Below are positions 51,049-60,672 of a stretch of 64,000 nt of DNA, in pieces. How positions within the stretch are numbered: position 1 is the first letter of the stretch; each line of letters starts with the position of its first letter. Source of the stretch: Polynucleobacter sp. MWH-Aus1W21 (lineage in GTDB: Bacteria; Pseudomonadota; Gammaproteobacteria; Burkholderiales; Burkholderiaceae). Both the position numbers and the translations under genes were made by a program. The stretch covers positions 1,984,001 through 2,048,000 of the forward strand of contig NZ_CP061287.1 in the NCBI RefSeq assembly GCF_018687275.1, in the 5' to 3' direction. Under the pieces are notes generated by a model. It saw nothing but the letters and a program-made list of their open reading frames with translations. It made no database searches and was not told where the DNA came from.

Positions 51049-52050
51049 ATGACTGACTCACGCCTAAACCCCCTCCGTAACTGGCTAAAAGCCCTAGAAC
51101 CTAGCTGGCAATTAGATCTTGACTCTTTGGTGCCGGCCTCGGCTGATGCCAGCTTTCGACGCTATTTCCGAATTACCACTAAAAACCCCAATTTTGGGAC
51201 TTTGATCGTAATGGATGCGCCACCCCAACATGAGCCCTTAGATGCCTTTATCAAGGTCGATTTATTGCTCTCGGAGGCAGGCTTAAATGTGCCAAAAATA
51301 CTCGAGCAAAATATTGCTGAAGGTTTCTTACTATTAAATGATTTGGGGACAAAAACTTATCTTGCCGAACTGAATAATGAGACTGCAGATATTCTCTATA
51401 AAGATGCAACCGATGCGCTAGTTTTAATGCAGTTAGCAAGCAAGCCTGATGTTTTACCAAACTATGACGAAGCATTGTTACAACGTGAGCTCGATTTACT
51501 TCCTGAATGGTATTTAAAGAAACATCTCGGTATTGAGCTTAATGCACAGCAAATAGAGCAATTAAAAAAATCGTTTGAGCTCATTATTGAAAATAATTTA
51601 GCACAAGCAAAAGTCTATGTTCATCGCGATTATCACTCGCGCAATTTAATGGTGACAGAAGAACATACTCCTGGAGTAATTGACTTTCAGGATGCAGTGT
51701 ATGGCCCCATTACTTACGACGCTGCTTCTTTATGGCGAGATGCATACATCTCATGGCCAGAAGAGAGAGTGATTGATTGGGTCATCAAATTCTGGGAAGC
51801 AGGTCGTAAAGCAGGATTACCAATGCCAAATGATTTTGGTCAGTTCTATCGTGATTTTGAATGGATGGGTTTGCAGCGCCACCTCAAGGTTCTCGGCATC
51901 TTTGCGCGTCTATATCATCGCGATGGCAAGGATGGGTATCTCAAAGACATCCCACTCGTGCTTGAATATGCAATTGCAACAGCCAACCGTTATATTGAAC
52001 TAAAGCCTTTAGCTCGTATTCTAGAATCGACCCGCATTCATAAAGACTAG
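51049..52050 (+). CDS. amgK: N-acetylmuramate/N-acetylglucosamine kinase AmgK
   Basis: I place the start at 51049 (MTDSRLNPLRNWL), because upstream codons overlap the lptD start. The 333-aa protein is an aminoglycoside-phosphotransferase-fold kinase with catalytic loop 'VYVHRDYHSRNLMV' (~188-201) and metal motif 'GVIDFQDAVYGPITYD' (~208-223). With MurU encoded next it forms the anabolic recycling route for cell-wall MurNAc. The lptD/amgK divergence is conserved in many proteobacteria. Confidence 0.9.
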   Translation: MTDSRLNPLRNWLKALEPSWQLDLDSLVPASADASFRRYFRITTKNPNFGTLIVMDAPPQHEPLDAFIKVDLLLSEAGLNVPKILEQNIAEGFLLLNDLGTKTYLAELNNETADILYKDATDALVLMQLASKPDVLPNYDEALLQRELDLLPEWYLKKHLGIELNAQQIEQLKKSFELIIENNLAQAKVYVHRDYHSRNLMVTEEHTPGVIDFQDAVYGPITYDAASLWRDAYISWPEERVIDWVIKFWEAGRKAGLPMPNDFGQFYRDFEWMGLQRHLKVLGIFARLYHRDGKDGYLKDIPLVLEYAIATANRYIELKPLARILESTRIHKD

Positions 52051-52060
52051 TTAGATATAC

Positions 52061-52780
52061 ATGATGAATAAGAGCAATCTCATTCCTTGTTTTTTGCTTG
52101 CCGCCGGCAGAGGTGAGCGTATGCGCCCTCTCACGGATACCTTACCCAAACCCTTGTTAACCATTCAGAAAAAATCTTTGTTGACTTGGCATTTAGAAGC
52201 TTTAGCTAAGGCAGGAATTCAGAATGTCGTCATTAACCATGCTTGGTTGGGTGAAAAAATTGAGGAGGCCCTCGGGAATGGCCAGCAATTTGGTCTTCAT
52301 ATCCAGTATTCACCTGAAGGTAGCGCCCTAGAGACTGCTGGCGGCATTTGCAAAGCACTCCCTATGATTGCCCCCGAAGACTATTTCCTAGTCATCAATG
52401 GCGATGTATTTAGCCCGAATTTGCCTGTAAGCATGCTATTAGAAACAGCTTCTAGAATGCGTGCTGACCCTAGTAAGCCATTGGCCCACTTAATCATGGT
52501 TCCCAACCCAGTGCAGCACCCTGAAGGGGATTTTTACCTGCAAGACTCCGCCGTGGGAGACACTGAATCCGTAGAGAGCGAAAAGCTAACCTTCTCAGGG
52601 ATTGGGATTTATCACAAAGACCTCTTTAAAGACCTGGAATTTGGAACTCCTGCCAAGCTAGCCCCCTTGCTGAGAACCGCGATGGAGCAAAATAAAGTGA
52701 ATGGTGAAAAATATACCGGTCCATGGCACGATGTAGGTACGCCACAACGCTTACAAGAGCTCAATGCAGCATATGAATAA
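52061..52780 (+). CDS. murU: N-acetylmuramate alpha-1-phosphate uridylyltransferase MurU
   Basis: A 239-aa sugar nucleotidyltransferase with 'LLAAGRGERMRPLTDTLPKP' (~12-31), 'NVVINHAWLGEKIEEALG' (~54-71) and 'FLVINGDVFSP' (~108-118). It converts MurNAc-1-P to UDP-MurNAc. It starts 10 bp after amgK and its 3' end overlaps pepP. Confidence 0.92.
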   Translation: MMNKSNLIPCFLLAAGRGERMRPLTDTLPKPLLTIQKKSLLTWHLEALAKAGIQNVVINHAWLGEKIEEALGNGQQFGLHIQYSPEGSALETAGGICKALPMIAPEDYFLVINGDVFSPNLPVSMLLETASRMRADPSKPLAHLIMVPNPVQHPEGDFYLQDSAVGDTESVESEKLTFSGIGIYHKDLFKDLEFGTPAKLAPLLRTAMEQNKVNGEKYTGPWHDVGTPQRLQELNAAYE

Positions 52781-54140
52781 ATCGGATATTTATCAACTTC
52801 GTCGAAGTGAATTAGCAAAACAAATATTTGCTAAGACTGGCGGAGGAATTGCAGTTATTTCTACTGCACCTGAAATTGCTCGTAACCGCGACAGTGAATT
52901 TCCATATCGTCACGATAGCGACTTTTACTACCTGACAGGTTTTGAAGAGCCGGGCGCTACACTCCTAATGAAAGTGCATGGTGACGGAAAGCGCTTTCAA
53001 CTTCAATCTCACTTATTTTGTAGACCCAAAGATCCCGAGCGAGAAATTTGGGATGGCATTCGTCTTGGCCCTGAAGCAGCGCCTGAAATATTAGGCATTG
53101 AATTTGCACACAGTAACCAAGAGTTGGACCAAAAACTAGGCGACCTGTTGGCCGATCAAGATGCAGTTTATATTCGCCTTGCAGAAAGCGCTGAGGCTGA
53201 TAGACGCTTGCGTCATTGGATGAAACGGGTCCGAGGACAAGCGCGCTCAGGTGTAAATCCACCATCTGAATTTCATGATGTCGAGGCGCTTATTCATGAA
53301 ATGCGTCTATTTAAAGATGAGCATGAAATTGACATCATGCGACGTGCTGCTGCTATCTCTGCTCGCGCGCACATTCGTGCTATGCAAATCTGCAAGCCCG
53401 GTATGCGCGAGTATCAACTAGAAGCGGAATTGCTTCATGAGTTCCGTAATAGTGGCGCACAAAGTGTTGCCTACAACAGTATTGTTGCTGGTGGCGCTAA
53501 CTCTTGCATCTTGCACTACCGTGCAGGCTCCACCGAATTGCGAAGCGGCGAACTTTGTTTGATTGATGCCGGTTGCGAGCTAGATGGTTATGCATCTGAT
53601 ATCACCCGGACATTTCCAGTAAATGGAAAATTTACCGGCCCGCAACGTGCTCTATACGACATTACATTAGCAGCGCAAGAGGCAGCAATTGCCATGACCA
53701 AACCGGGCAATACTTTTATGCAGCCGCATGAAGCAGCACTGAAAGTACTAACCCAGGGCTTACTTGATGAGAAGTTGCTCAAGCTTGCCGATCTAGGCTC
53801 ACTTGAAAATGCCATAGAAACAGGCGCTTATCGCCGCTTCTACATGCACCGCACATCACATTGGTTAGGCATGGATGTGCATGACGTAGGCTCCTATCGC
53901 GAAGCCAGTCATGATGCATCTAGTGAAGATAAGCCATGGCGAGTCCTCAAGAGCGGCATGGTAATGACGATTGAGCCTGGCCTCTATGTCAGACCAGCTG
54001 ATGATGTGGATGAGAACTTTTGGAATATTGGCATTCGCATTGAAGATGATGCCGTCCTTAACAACTCTGGATGTGAATTGATTTCTCGTGGCGTACCCGT
54101 CAAAGCAGATGAGATTGAAGCTCTCATGAAAAACTCTTGA
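52773..54140 (+). CDS. pepP: Xaa-Pro aminopeptidase PepP
   Basis: Start taken at 52773 (MNKSDIYQLRR), 8 nt before the murU stop, rather than the ATG at 52764. A 455-aa M24B metallopeptidase: an AMP_N domain opening 'SDFYYLTGFEEPGATLLM', then the pita-bread domain with metal ligands in 'LIDAGCELDGYASDITRTFPV' split (Asp pair), 'HRTSHWLGMDVHDVG' (His) and 'GMVMTIEPGLYV' / 'IRIEDD' (Glu). It removes N-terminal residues before proline. Confidence 0.93.
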   Translation: MNKSDIYQLRRSELAKQIFAKTGGGIAVISTAPEIARNRDSEFPYRHDSDFYYLTGFEEPGATLLMKVHGDGKRFQLQSHLFCRPKDPEREIWDGIRLGPEAAPEILGIEFAHSNQELDQKLGDLLADQDAVYIRLAESAEADRRLRHWMKRVRGQARSGVNPPSEFHDVEALIHEMRLFKDEHEIDIMRRAAAISARAHIRAMQICKPGMREYQLEAELLHEFRNSGAQSVAYNSIVAGGANSCILHYRAGSTELRSGELCLIDAGCELDGYASDITRTFPVNGKFTGPQRALYDITLAAQEAAIAMTKPGNTFMQPHEAALKVLTQGLLDEKLLKLADLGSLENAIETGAYRRFYMHRTSHWLGMDVHDVGSYREASHDASSEDKPWRVLKSGMVMTIEPGLYVRPADDVDENFWNIGIRIEDDAVLNNSGCELISRGVPVKADEIEALMKNS

Positions 54141-54156
54141 ACATATTTCATCGCCA

Positions 54157-55314
54157 ATGAGCTCATCTAATTGCGATATTTTGATTCAAGGTGGTGGCCC
54201 GGTTGGGCTTGCTTGTGCCGCGTGGACCCTGCAGAAATTTCCAGATGCAAAAATCACGCTACTAGATCGCAATCCAATTAATGATGGCGATTTAGCGAAT
54301 GCCGATAGTCGTGGCATTGCGCTATCGCATGGCAGCAAGTTATTACTGGATACGATCAACGCTTGGCCAAAAGAATCCGCCCAAATTCATCGCGTACATG
54401 TTTCACAAGCTGGACGCTTTGGCAGAGCCCTGATGACCCGCGAAGAACTCAATCAAGATGCGCTAGGGCACATCATTCGCTATCGCGATATCCACATCAC
54501 ACTTCGCCAGGCATTGAGGACTCTTCAAGCAAAGTGCCCCAACTTTGTTTGGCGACATATCGATAAAGATGCTGAAGAAAATAATATCCACGCCAAATGT
54601 ATCGTGCATGCTGAAGGCGGCTTATTTAAAACACAAGATTGGGTTGAATCTGGTCGCGACTATGGTCAGTCAGCCTTAGTCGGATTGGTTGAAGTAGAAA
54701 ATGCGGCGCCCCATCATGCTTGGGAACGTTTTACTGCTGAAGGTCCATTAGCTGTTTTGCCAAGTCATTACGGTCCCAATATTTTGAATCTGGTTTGGTG
54801 TGGTTCACCAGAGTCGTCAGGACATCGCCTGCAACTCAGTGATGCCGATTTCTTAAACGAATTAGAAAAAGAATTTGGCTCTCGAATTGGTCGCTTTCTC
54901 AAAATTCAGGATCGTCGTTTATATGAGCTTGGTTTGAACTATCGCAAAGAAATTACCAAAGACAATGAAGTGTGGATTGGTAACGCTGCTCAAACTTTGC
55001 ACCCGGTAGCGGGTCAAGGTTTAAATCTAGGCTTACGAGATGCCTTCTTGCTGGCGGAAAAATTAGTTGGCGTATTTTCTGGATCGGCAGAACCTCAATC
55101 TCCAATAGACATCCAAAATGCGCTCCAAGGCTATGCTCAAAGCCGCAAAATTGACAGAACAACTACGATTGGCCTAACGGACTTTATGGCCAGGGTGTTT
55201 ACCTCTAATCTTGCTCCAGTAGTGGTAGCCAGAGGACTGGCTTTAAGCGCCCTTCAGTGGCTTCCACCAGTAAAGACAGCCTTAGCCCGCCAGATGATGT
55301 TTGGTAGGCGCTAA
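54157..55314 (+). CDS. UbiH/VisC family FAD-dependent hydroxylase
   Basis: A 385-aa flavoprotein monooxygenase. 'ILIQGGGPVGLACAAWTLQK' (~7-26) binds FAD, 'RDYGQSALVGLVEVE' is a DG-type region (~166-180) and 'VWIGNAAQTLHPVAGQGLNLGLRDAFLLAE' in two parts (~271-300) is the GD-type motif (Asp replaced by Asn in GNAAQ). It probably hydroxylates a ubiquinone ring position; which one cannot be fixed. It lies 16 bp after pepP. Confidence 0.9.
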   Translation: MSSSNCDILIQGGGPVGLACAAWTLQKFPDAKITLLDRNPINDGDLANADSRGIALSHGSKLLLDTINAWPKESAQIHRVHVSQAGRFGRALMTREELNQDALGHIIRYRDIHITLRQALRTLQAKCPNFVWRHIDKDAEENNIHAKCIVHAEGGLFKTQDWVESGRDYGQSALVGLVEVENAAPHHAWERFTAEGPLAVLPSHYGPNILNLVWCGSPESSGHRLQLSDADFLNELEKEFGSRIGRFLKIQDRRLYELGLNYRKEITKDNEVWIGNAAQTLHPVAGQGLNLGLRDAFLLAEKLVGVFSGSAEPQSPIDIQNALQGYAQSRKIDRTTTIGLTDFMARVFTSNLAPVVVARGLALSALQWLPPVKTALARQMMFGRR

Positions 55315-55367
55315 AGGGCTTAAATCGCCCCTAAATATAAGCATTCCTGATTTGATCTGTAACAAGC

Positions 55368-55392
55368 AATCTGCCTAAAAAATAGGCAGATT
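55368..55392. promoter_or_regulatory. Perfect 10-bp hairpin between ubiH-like gene and dusB
   Basis: AATCTGCCTA-AAAAA-TAGGCAGATT. No T run follows on the plus strand, so it is not a classic terminator for the upstream gene. It lies about 50 bp before dusB and could act as an operator or leader hairpin, or as an imperfect terminator. Confidence 0.5.
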
Positions 55393-55443
55393 TGAGGTCG
55401 AATGTGCTAAAGTGTCATGCTTTCCGCCCAAGCCCCCTTTTAG

Positions 55444-56460
55444 ATGAACATTGGCCCTCACACCCTCGCAAATAAGCTATTTGTAGCCCCTATGGCTGGG
55501 GTAACAGATCGCCCTTTTAGGCAGCTTTGCAAGAAATTGGGTGCAGGGTATGCGGTTTCTGAAATGGTGGCATCTAATGCCCTACTTTGGAAAAGCGAGA
55601 AAACACAACGTCGCGCCAATCATGTCGGTGAATTCAAACCGATCGCGGTACAAATTGCCGGGGCTGACCCAGCAATGATGGCAGCTGCGGCAAAAATTAA
55701 CGTAGATCATGGTGCACAAATTATTGATATCAATATGGGCTGCCCTGCGAAGAAGGTTTGCAACGTTGCTGCTGGCTCTGCACTATTGCGCGATGAGCCT
55801 TTAGTGCAGCAAATTTTAGAAGCTGTTGTGAATGCTGTCGGTGTTGGACCAGATGCAGTGCCAGTTACCTTAAAGATTCGCACTGGTTGGGATCGCGAAC
55901 ATAAGAACGCAATCGAGATTGCACGTCTCGCAGAAAAGTCTGGCATTTCTATGTTGACGGTTCATGGTCGCACTAGAGCTGACCTATATCACGGTGAAGC
56001 AGAGTACGAAACCATTACTGCAGTCAAAAATAACGTAGGCATTCCGGTGGTTGCAAATGGTGACATTACTAGCCCCGAGAAAGCAGAGCAAGTTTTAAAG
56101 ATCACTGGGGCTGATGCCATCATGATCGGACGTGCGGCACAAGGTCGCCCTTGGATCTTCCGCGAGATCAATCATTACCTTGAAACTGGTGGTAAGTTAC
56201 CAACCCCTGAGATCAATGAGATTCAGGCGATTATGAATGCCCACCTCTTAGATCACTATGAGTTCTATGGTGAACATATCGGCCTTCGCACAGCTCGCAA
56301 GCATATCGGTTGGTATTGCAAAGGTTTACGAGACTCACATGCATTCCGTCAGCGCATGAATACTGCTGATGATTGCAAAACCGAATTGCAAATGGTGAAT
56401 GATTATTTTGATGAGATGAAATTGCATTCTGAACGCTTACTATTTTTAGAGGCAGCTTAA
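55444..56460 (+). CDS. dusB: tRNA-dihydrouridine synthase DusB
   Basis: A 338-aa FMN enzyme that reduces uridines in the tRNA D loop. 'LFVAPMAGVTDRPFRQLCKK' (~12-31), 'DINMGCPAKKVCNVAAGSAL' (~95-114, catalytic Cys in CPAKK) and 'GADAIMIGRAAQGRPWIFRE' in two parts are typical. As in many bacteria it precedes fis. Confidence 0.96.
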   Translation: MNIGPHTLANKLFVAPMAGVTDRPFRQLCKKLGAGYAVSEMVASNALLWKSEKTQRRANHVGEFKPIAVQIAGADPAMMAAAAKINVDHGAQIIDINMGCPAKKVCNVAAGSALLRDEPLVQQILEAVVNAVGVGPDAVPVTLKIRTGWDREHKNAIEIARLAEKSGISMLTVHGRTRADLYHGEAEYETITAVKNNVGIPVVANGDITSPEKAEQVLKITGADAIMIGRAAQGRPWIFREINHYLETGGKLPTPEINEIQAIMNAHLLDHYEFYGEHIGLRTARKHIGWYCKGLRDSHAFRQRMNTADDCKTELQMVNDYFDEMKLHSERLLFLEAA

Positions 56461-56536
56461 TTCCTGCTGAATCCCCGCTAGATCCCTGCTGTATTTTTTG
56501 TTTTTTATTTTCTTGTTTTTGTATTGATAGACTGTT

Positions 56537-56776
56537 ATGACCAATAAGCACCCAATTACCGAATGTATTGAAACCCAATTACAGGGTTACCTAAATGACC
56601 TCAAAGGAACGGCACCAACCGATATCTATCAAATGGTCTTGGCTGTTGTAGAAAAGCCTATGCTGGAATTAGTTATGCAGCACGCTAAACAGAATCAATC
56701 ACTGGCAGCGCAATATCTTGGTATTAACCGCAACACACTTCATAAGAAGCTCGTTGAGCATCAGCTGTTGAAGTAA
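56537..56776 (+). CDS. fis: Fis family DNA-binding protein
   Basis: A 79-aa protein with the C-terminal Fis helix-turn-helix 'NQSLAAQYLGINRNTLHKKL' (~54-73) and an N-terminal dimerisation helix set. It is shorter than the enteric Fis (98 aa), as in betaproteobacteria. It bends DNA near promoters and recombination sites; linkage with dusB is conserved. Confidence 0.93.
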   Translation: MTNKHPITECIETQLQGYLNDLKGTAPTDIYQMVLAVVEKPMLELVMQHAKQNQSLAAQYLGINRNTLHKKLVEHQLLK

Positions 56777-56822
56777 ACATTCATCACAAAGTTATTTCTT
56801 TTAATTAAACCCTCCGAAAACT

Positions 56823-58403
56823 ATGATCCGTACAGCCCTTCTCTCCGTATCCGATAAAAATGGCATCGTGCCTTTTGCTAAAGCCCTCCATGAGCAAGGT
56901 ATTAAGCTTATTTCTACTGGCGGCACCGCAAAACTTCTAGCTGAAAATAATCTGCCAGTGGTTGAAGTTTCTTCGCTAACAAAATTCCCAGAAATGCTTG
57001 ATGGTCGCGTAAAAACCCTTCACCCTATGGTGCACGGTGGCTTGTTAGCTCGTAGAGACTTCCCAGAGCACATGGCCGCCTTAAAAGAGCATGGAATCGA
57101 CACCATCGATATGCTCGTTATCAACCTATACCCATTTAATGAGACAGTCGCTAAAGACAACTGTTCATTTGAGGATGCTGTAGAGAATATTGATATTGGT
57201 GGTCCTGCTATGTTGCGAGCCGCTGCAAAGAACCACCAAGACGTTACCGTTTTAATCTCACCGGAAGATTACGCCCCAGTATTGGCAGAGATGAAGGCTA
57301 ACAAGAATACTGTTTCTTATAAGACAAATTTAGCTTTAGCCAAAAAAGTATTTGCACACACTGCTCAGTATGACGGCGCTATTGCCAATTACCTCTCTGC
57401 ATTGGGTGATGATTTGGATCACAAAGCACGTTCTGCTTACCCAGAAACTTTGCATCTTGCTTTTGAAAAAGTACAAGAGATGCGCTACGGCGAGAACCCA
57501 CACCAATCCGCAGCATTCTATAAAGATATTTACCCTGTTGACGGCGCGCTAGCCAATTACAAGCAACTTCAAGGCAAAGAACTTTCGTACAACAACATTG
57601 CAGATGCTGACTCTGCCTGGGAATGCGTGAAGAGCTTTACCGGTAACGCTGGTGGCGCTTCTGCTTGCGTCATCATCAAACACGCCAATCCTTGTGGCGT
57701 AGCTGTTGGAGCCAGCGCTCTTGAAGCCTATCAAAAAGCATTTAAGACCGATCCAAGCTCAGCCTTTGGCGGCATCATTGCCTTTAACGTTCCTTGCGAT
57801 GGTGCAGCAGCAGAAGCGATCTCCAAGCAATTCGTAGAAGTATTAATTGCCCCTAGCTTTAGCGATGAAGCAAAGGCAATCTTTGCTGCAAAACAAAATG
57901 TGCGTCTTTTAGAGATTCCATTGGGCACTGCATTTAATACGTTTGATTTCAAACGCGTTGGTGGCGGCTTGCTCGTGCAATCGCCCGATGCCAAAAACGT
58001 TCTCGAAAATGAAATGCGTGTTGTTAGCAAACGTCTGCCAACTCCAAGCGAAATGCACGACATGATGTTTGCATGGCGCGTCGCTAAATTTGTGAAGTCC
58101 AATGCCATCGTCTATTGCGCAAATGGCATGACTCTCGGTATTGGTGCAGGCCAAATGAGTCGCGTTGACTCTGCACGTATGGCTAGCATTAAAGCTGAGA
58201 ACGCTGGCTTGAGCCTTAAAGGTTCTGCCGTTGCAAGCGATGCCTTTTTCCCGTTCCGTGATGGCTTGGATGTAGTCGTCAATGGCGGTGCAAGTTGCGC
58301 CATTCAGCCGGGCGGCAGTATGCGTGACGATGAAATCATTGCAGCCGCAAATGAACATGGTATTGCCATGATCTTTACTGGCACACGTCACTTCCGTCAC
58401 TAA
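56823..58403 (+). CDS. purH: Bifunctional AICAR transformylase/IMP cyclohydrolase PurH
   Basis: A 526-aa enzyme for the last two steps of IMP synthesis. The N-terminal IMP cyclohydrolase (MGS-like) domain has 'LISTGGTAKLLAENNLPV' and 'EMLDGRVKTLHPMVHGGLL' (~57-75). The transformylase domain has 'RYGENPHQSAAFY' (~222-234), 'IIKHANPCGVA' (~285-295, catalytic Lys-His) and the closing 'PGGSMRDDEIIAAANEHGIA'. Full length. Confidence 0.97.
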   Translation: MIRTALLSVSDKNGIVPFAKALHEQGIKLISTGGTAKLLAENNLPVVEVSSLTKFPEMLDGRVKTLHPMVHGGLLARRDFPEHMAALKEHGIDTIDMLVINLYPFNETVAKDNCSFEDAVENIDIGGPAMLRAAAKNHQDVTVLISPEDYAPVLAEMKANKNTVSYKTNLALAKKVFAHTAQYDGAIANYLSALGDDLDHKARSAYPETLHLAFEKVQEMRYGENPHQSAAFYKDIYPVDGALANYKQLQGKELSYNNIADADSAWECVKSFTGNAGGASACVIIKHANPCGVAVGASALEAYQKAFKTDPSSAFGGIIAFNVPCDGAAAEAISKQFVEVLIAPSFSDEAKAIFAAKQNVRLLEIPLGTAFNTFDFKRVGGGLLVQSPDAKNVLENEMRVVSKRLPTPSEMHDMMFAWRVAKFVKSNAIVYCANGMTLGIGAGQMSRVDSARMASIKAENAGLSLKGSAVASDAFFPFRDGLDVVVNGGASCAIQPGGSMRDDEIIAAANEHGIAMIFTGTRHFRH

Positions 58404-58429
58404 GCAAACGGGAAGCAATAAACAAACTT

Positions 58430-58948
58430 ATGCGCTGGATAGGAATCGACCCAGGCTTACGGACTACCGGTTTTGGCGTCATCGATGTCGATGGCCAAAA
58501 ACTGACCTACGTAGCCTCTGGGACGATTGAAAGCGGTGATCCAGCCAAGGGCTTGCCTGAACGTTTGGGCGCTCTCTATGCAGGTCTTAAAGAGGTTTTA
58601 GAGACATACCGACCTGAGTCTGCTGCGATTGAAGAGGTTTTCTTAAATGTGAATCCTCGTTCAACACTAATGCTAGGTCAAGCAAGGGGTGCCGTAATTG
58701 CCGCCCTCGTATCTGAAAAGCTTCCTGTAGCTGAGTACAGCGCTCTGCGCGTGAAGCAAGCCATTGTTGGCACAGGTCGCGCAGCCAAGCCGCAAGTGCA
58801 GGAGATGGTTAAGCGCCTTTTAAGACTAAATCGCGCCCCAGGTACTGACGCATCTGATGCATTGGGTGTTGCTATCTGCGCTGCGCATCATGCGCAAATA
58901 CCAAAAGCGATTACTACTGCATTAGCACCAAAGAAACGTAGCAAGTAA
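58430..58948 (+). CDS. ruvC: Holliday junction resolvase RuvC
   Basis: A 172-aa endonuclease. Acidic catalytic residues are in 'GIDPGLRTTGFGVID' (Asp7), 'AAIEEVFLN' (Glu) and 'DASDALGVAICAAHH' (two Asp near 139-142). It cleaves crossovers processed by RuvAB, encoded directly downstream. Confidence 0.96.
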   Translation: MRWIGIDPGLRTTGFGVIDVDGQKLTYVASGTIESGDPAKGLPERLGALYAGLKEVLETYRPESAAIEEVFLNVNPRSTLMLGQARGAVIAALVSEKLPVAEYSALRVKQAIVGTGRAAKPQVQEMVKRLLRLNRAPGTDASDALGVAICAAHHAQIPKAITTALAPKKRSK

Positions 58949-58977
58949 AAATACACATCACAGGTTAAGATCTCTAC

Positions 58978-59559
58978 ATGATTGGTCGCATTCAAGGTAC
59001 TCTCGTTTCAGTTCATCCACCCCGTCTCTTGGTAGATTGCCAAGGCATTGGTTATGAGGTTGATGTACCCATGAGTACCCTGTACCAACTTCCTCAAGCA
59101 GGTCAAAAAATTACGCTTCTTACGCACTTTCAAGTTCGTGAAGATGCGCAGCAACTTTTTGGCTTTGCTACCGAGACTGAGCGTGAAGCATTTAGACAGC
59201 TCATCAAAATTAGCGGTGTTGGTTCCCGTACCGCACTGGCAGTTCTCTCCGGCATGAGTGTTAATGAGTTGGCCCAAGCGATTGCCCTACAAGAAGCTGG
59301 ACGCCTCACTCAAGTACCAGGCATTGGCAAGAAAACCGCTGAACGTCTCTGCCTAGAACTCAAAGGAAAGTTGGCCCCAGACCTAGGAATTACAGGCGGT
59401 AAACCTCAGGCAATTGAAGCTAGCAGTGAAGTATTGCAAGCACTTCTTGCTCTGGGCTATTCAGAAAAAGAAGCACTTTTAGCGCTCAAGCAAATTCCGG
59501 CCGACACATCTGTTTCGGATGGCATTCGAATGGGTCTAAAGTACCTATCCAAAGCTTGA
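58978..59559 (+). CDS. ruvA: Holliday junction DNA helicase subunit RuvA
   Basis: A 193-aa protein: N-terminal OB-fold (MIGRIQGTLVSVHPPRLLVD), two helix-hairpin-helix motifs ('LIKISGVGSRTALAVLSGM' and 'LTQVPGIGKKTAERLCLEL') and the C-terminal RuvB-binding domain. The tetramer holds the four-way junction. Confidence 0.96.
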   Translation: MIGRIQGTLVSVHPPRLLVDCQGIGYEVDVPMSTLYQLPQAGQKITLLTHFQVREDAQQLFGFATETEREAFRQLIKISGVGSRTALAVLSGMSVNELAQAIALQEAGRLTQVPGIGKKTAERLCLELKGKLAPDLGITGGKPQAIEASSEVLQALLALGYSEKEALLALKQIPADTSVSDGIRMGLKYLSKA

Positions 59560-59601
59560 TCATAAATAGAAGCAATCCCCAATAAGCACTACACTTGTAG
59601 A

Positions 59602-60672
59602 ATGGCAATTCATACAGACGACCTGAGCTCCATTCCTGAAGATTTACCGGATGACAATGACCGCATTGTGAGTGGTTCAGCCGGTAATGCTGAGGCCGTC
59701 TTTGAAAGAGCGCTACGTCCTAAGCAACTCGATGAGTATGTTGGACAAACTAAAGCGCGCGCCCAATTAGAGATTTTCATCAGCGCTACAAGAGCACGTC
59801 AAGAAGCACTAGATCACGTTCTCTTGTTTGGACCTCCCGGCCTTGGTAAAACCACCTTAGCTCACATCATTGCGAGAGAGCTTGGTGTCAACTTGCGGCA
59901 AACCAGTGGCCCTGTTCTGGATAGGCCCGGCGATCTTGCTGCCCTATTAACTAATTTAGAAGAGAATGATGTTCTCTTCATTGATGAGATTCATCGCCTC
60001 TCTCCAGTTGTAGAAGAAATTCTGTACCCCGCACTTGAGGACTACAGTCTAGACATCATGATTGGCGAAGGTCCTGCAGCACGCAGTGTGAAGATTGATC
60101 TCAAACCTTTCACACTCATTGGCGCAACTACCCGTGCCGGTATGCTCACCAACCCATTACGCGATCGCTTTGGTATTGTGGCCAGACTTGAGTTCTACAC
60201 CACAGAAGAGCTCACCAAAATTATTAATCGCTCAGCTAGTTTGCTCAAGGCTGATATCGATCCAGATGGCTCAATAGAGATTGCGAAGCGCGCACGCGGA
60301 ACTCCGCGTATTGCGAATCGCCTACTGCGTCGTGTTCGTGACTATGCAGAAGTGAAAGGTACTGGCACGATTACTAAAGCCATGGCGGATGCCGCTCTCA
60401 AGATGCTCGATGTCGACCCAAGTGGTTTTGATGTGATGGATAGAAAATTACTTGAAGCTATCTTGCACAAATTTGATGGTGGCCCCGTAGGCATTGATAA
60501 CTTGGCAGCAGCTATTGGCGAAGAGCGCGACACAATTGAAGATGTTCTTGAACCCTACCTGATTCAGCAAGGTTACTTACAGAGAACCTCACGTGGCCGA
60601 GTAGCAACGCGCCAGGCTTATGAGCATTTTGGATTAACGCCGCCTAGCGGCAGTGCTAGCTTGGATATTTAA
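59602..60672 (+). CDS. ruvB: Holliday junction branch-migration ATPase RuvB
   Basis: A 356-aa AAA+ motor with Walker A 'GPPGLGKTT' (~77-85), Walker B 'LFIDEIHRL' (~125-133), sensor 1 'IGATTRAG' (~173-180) and a C-terminal winged helix ending 'GRVATRQAYEHFGL'. It completes a ruvC-ruvA-ruvB set in order. It is convergent with tyrS, overlapping by 4 nt. Confidence 0.97.
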   Translation: MAIHTDDLSSIPEDLPDDNDRIVSGSAGNAEAVFERALRPKQLDEYVGQTKARAQLEIFISATRARQEALDHVLLFGPPGLGKTTLAHIIARELGVNLRQTSGPVLDRPGDLAALLTNLEENDVLFIDEIHRLSPVVEEILYPALEDYSLDIMIGEGPAARSVKIDLKPFTLIGATTRAGMLTNPLRDRFGIVARLEFYTTEELTKIINRSASLLKADIDPDGSIEIAKRARGTPRIANRLLRRVRDYAEVKGTGTITKAMADAALKMLDVDPSGFDVMDRKLLEAILHKFDGGPVGIDNLAAAIGEERDTIEDVLEPYLIQQGYLQRTSRGRVATRQAYEHFGLTPPSGSASLDI

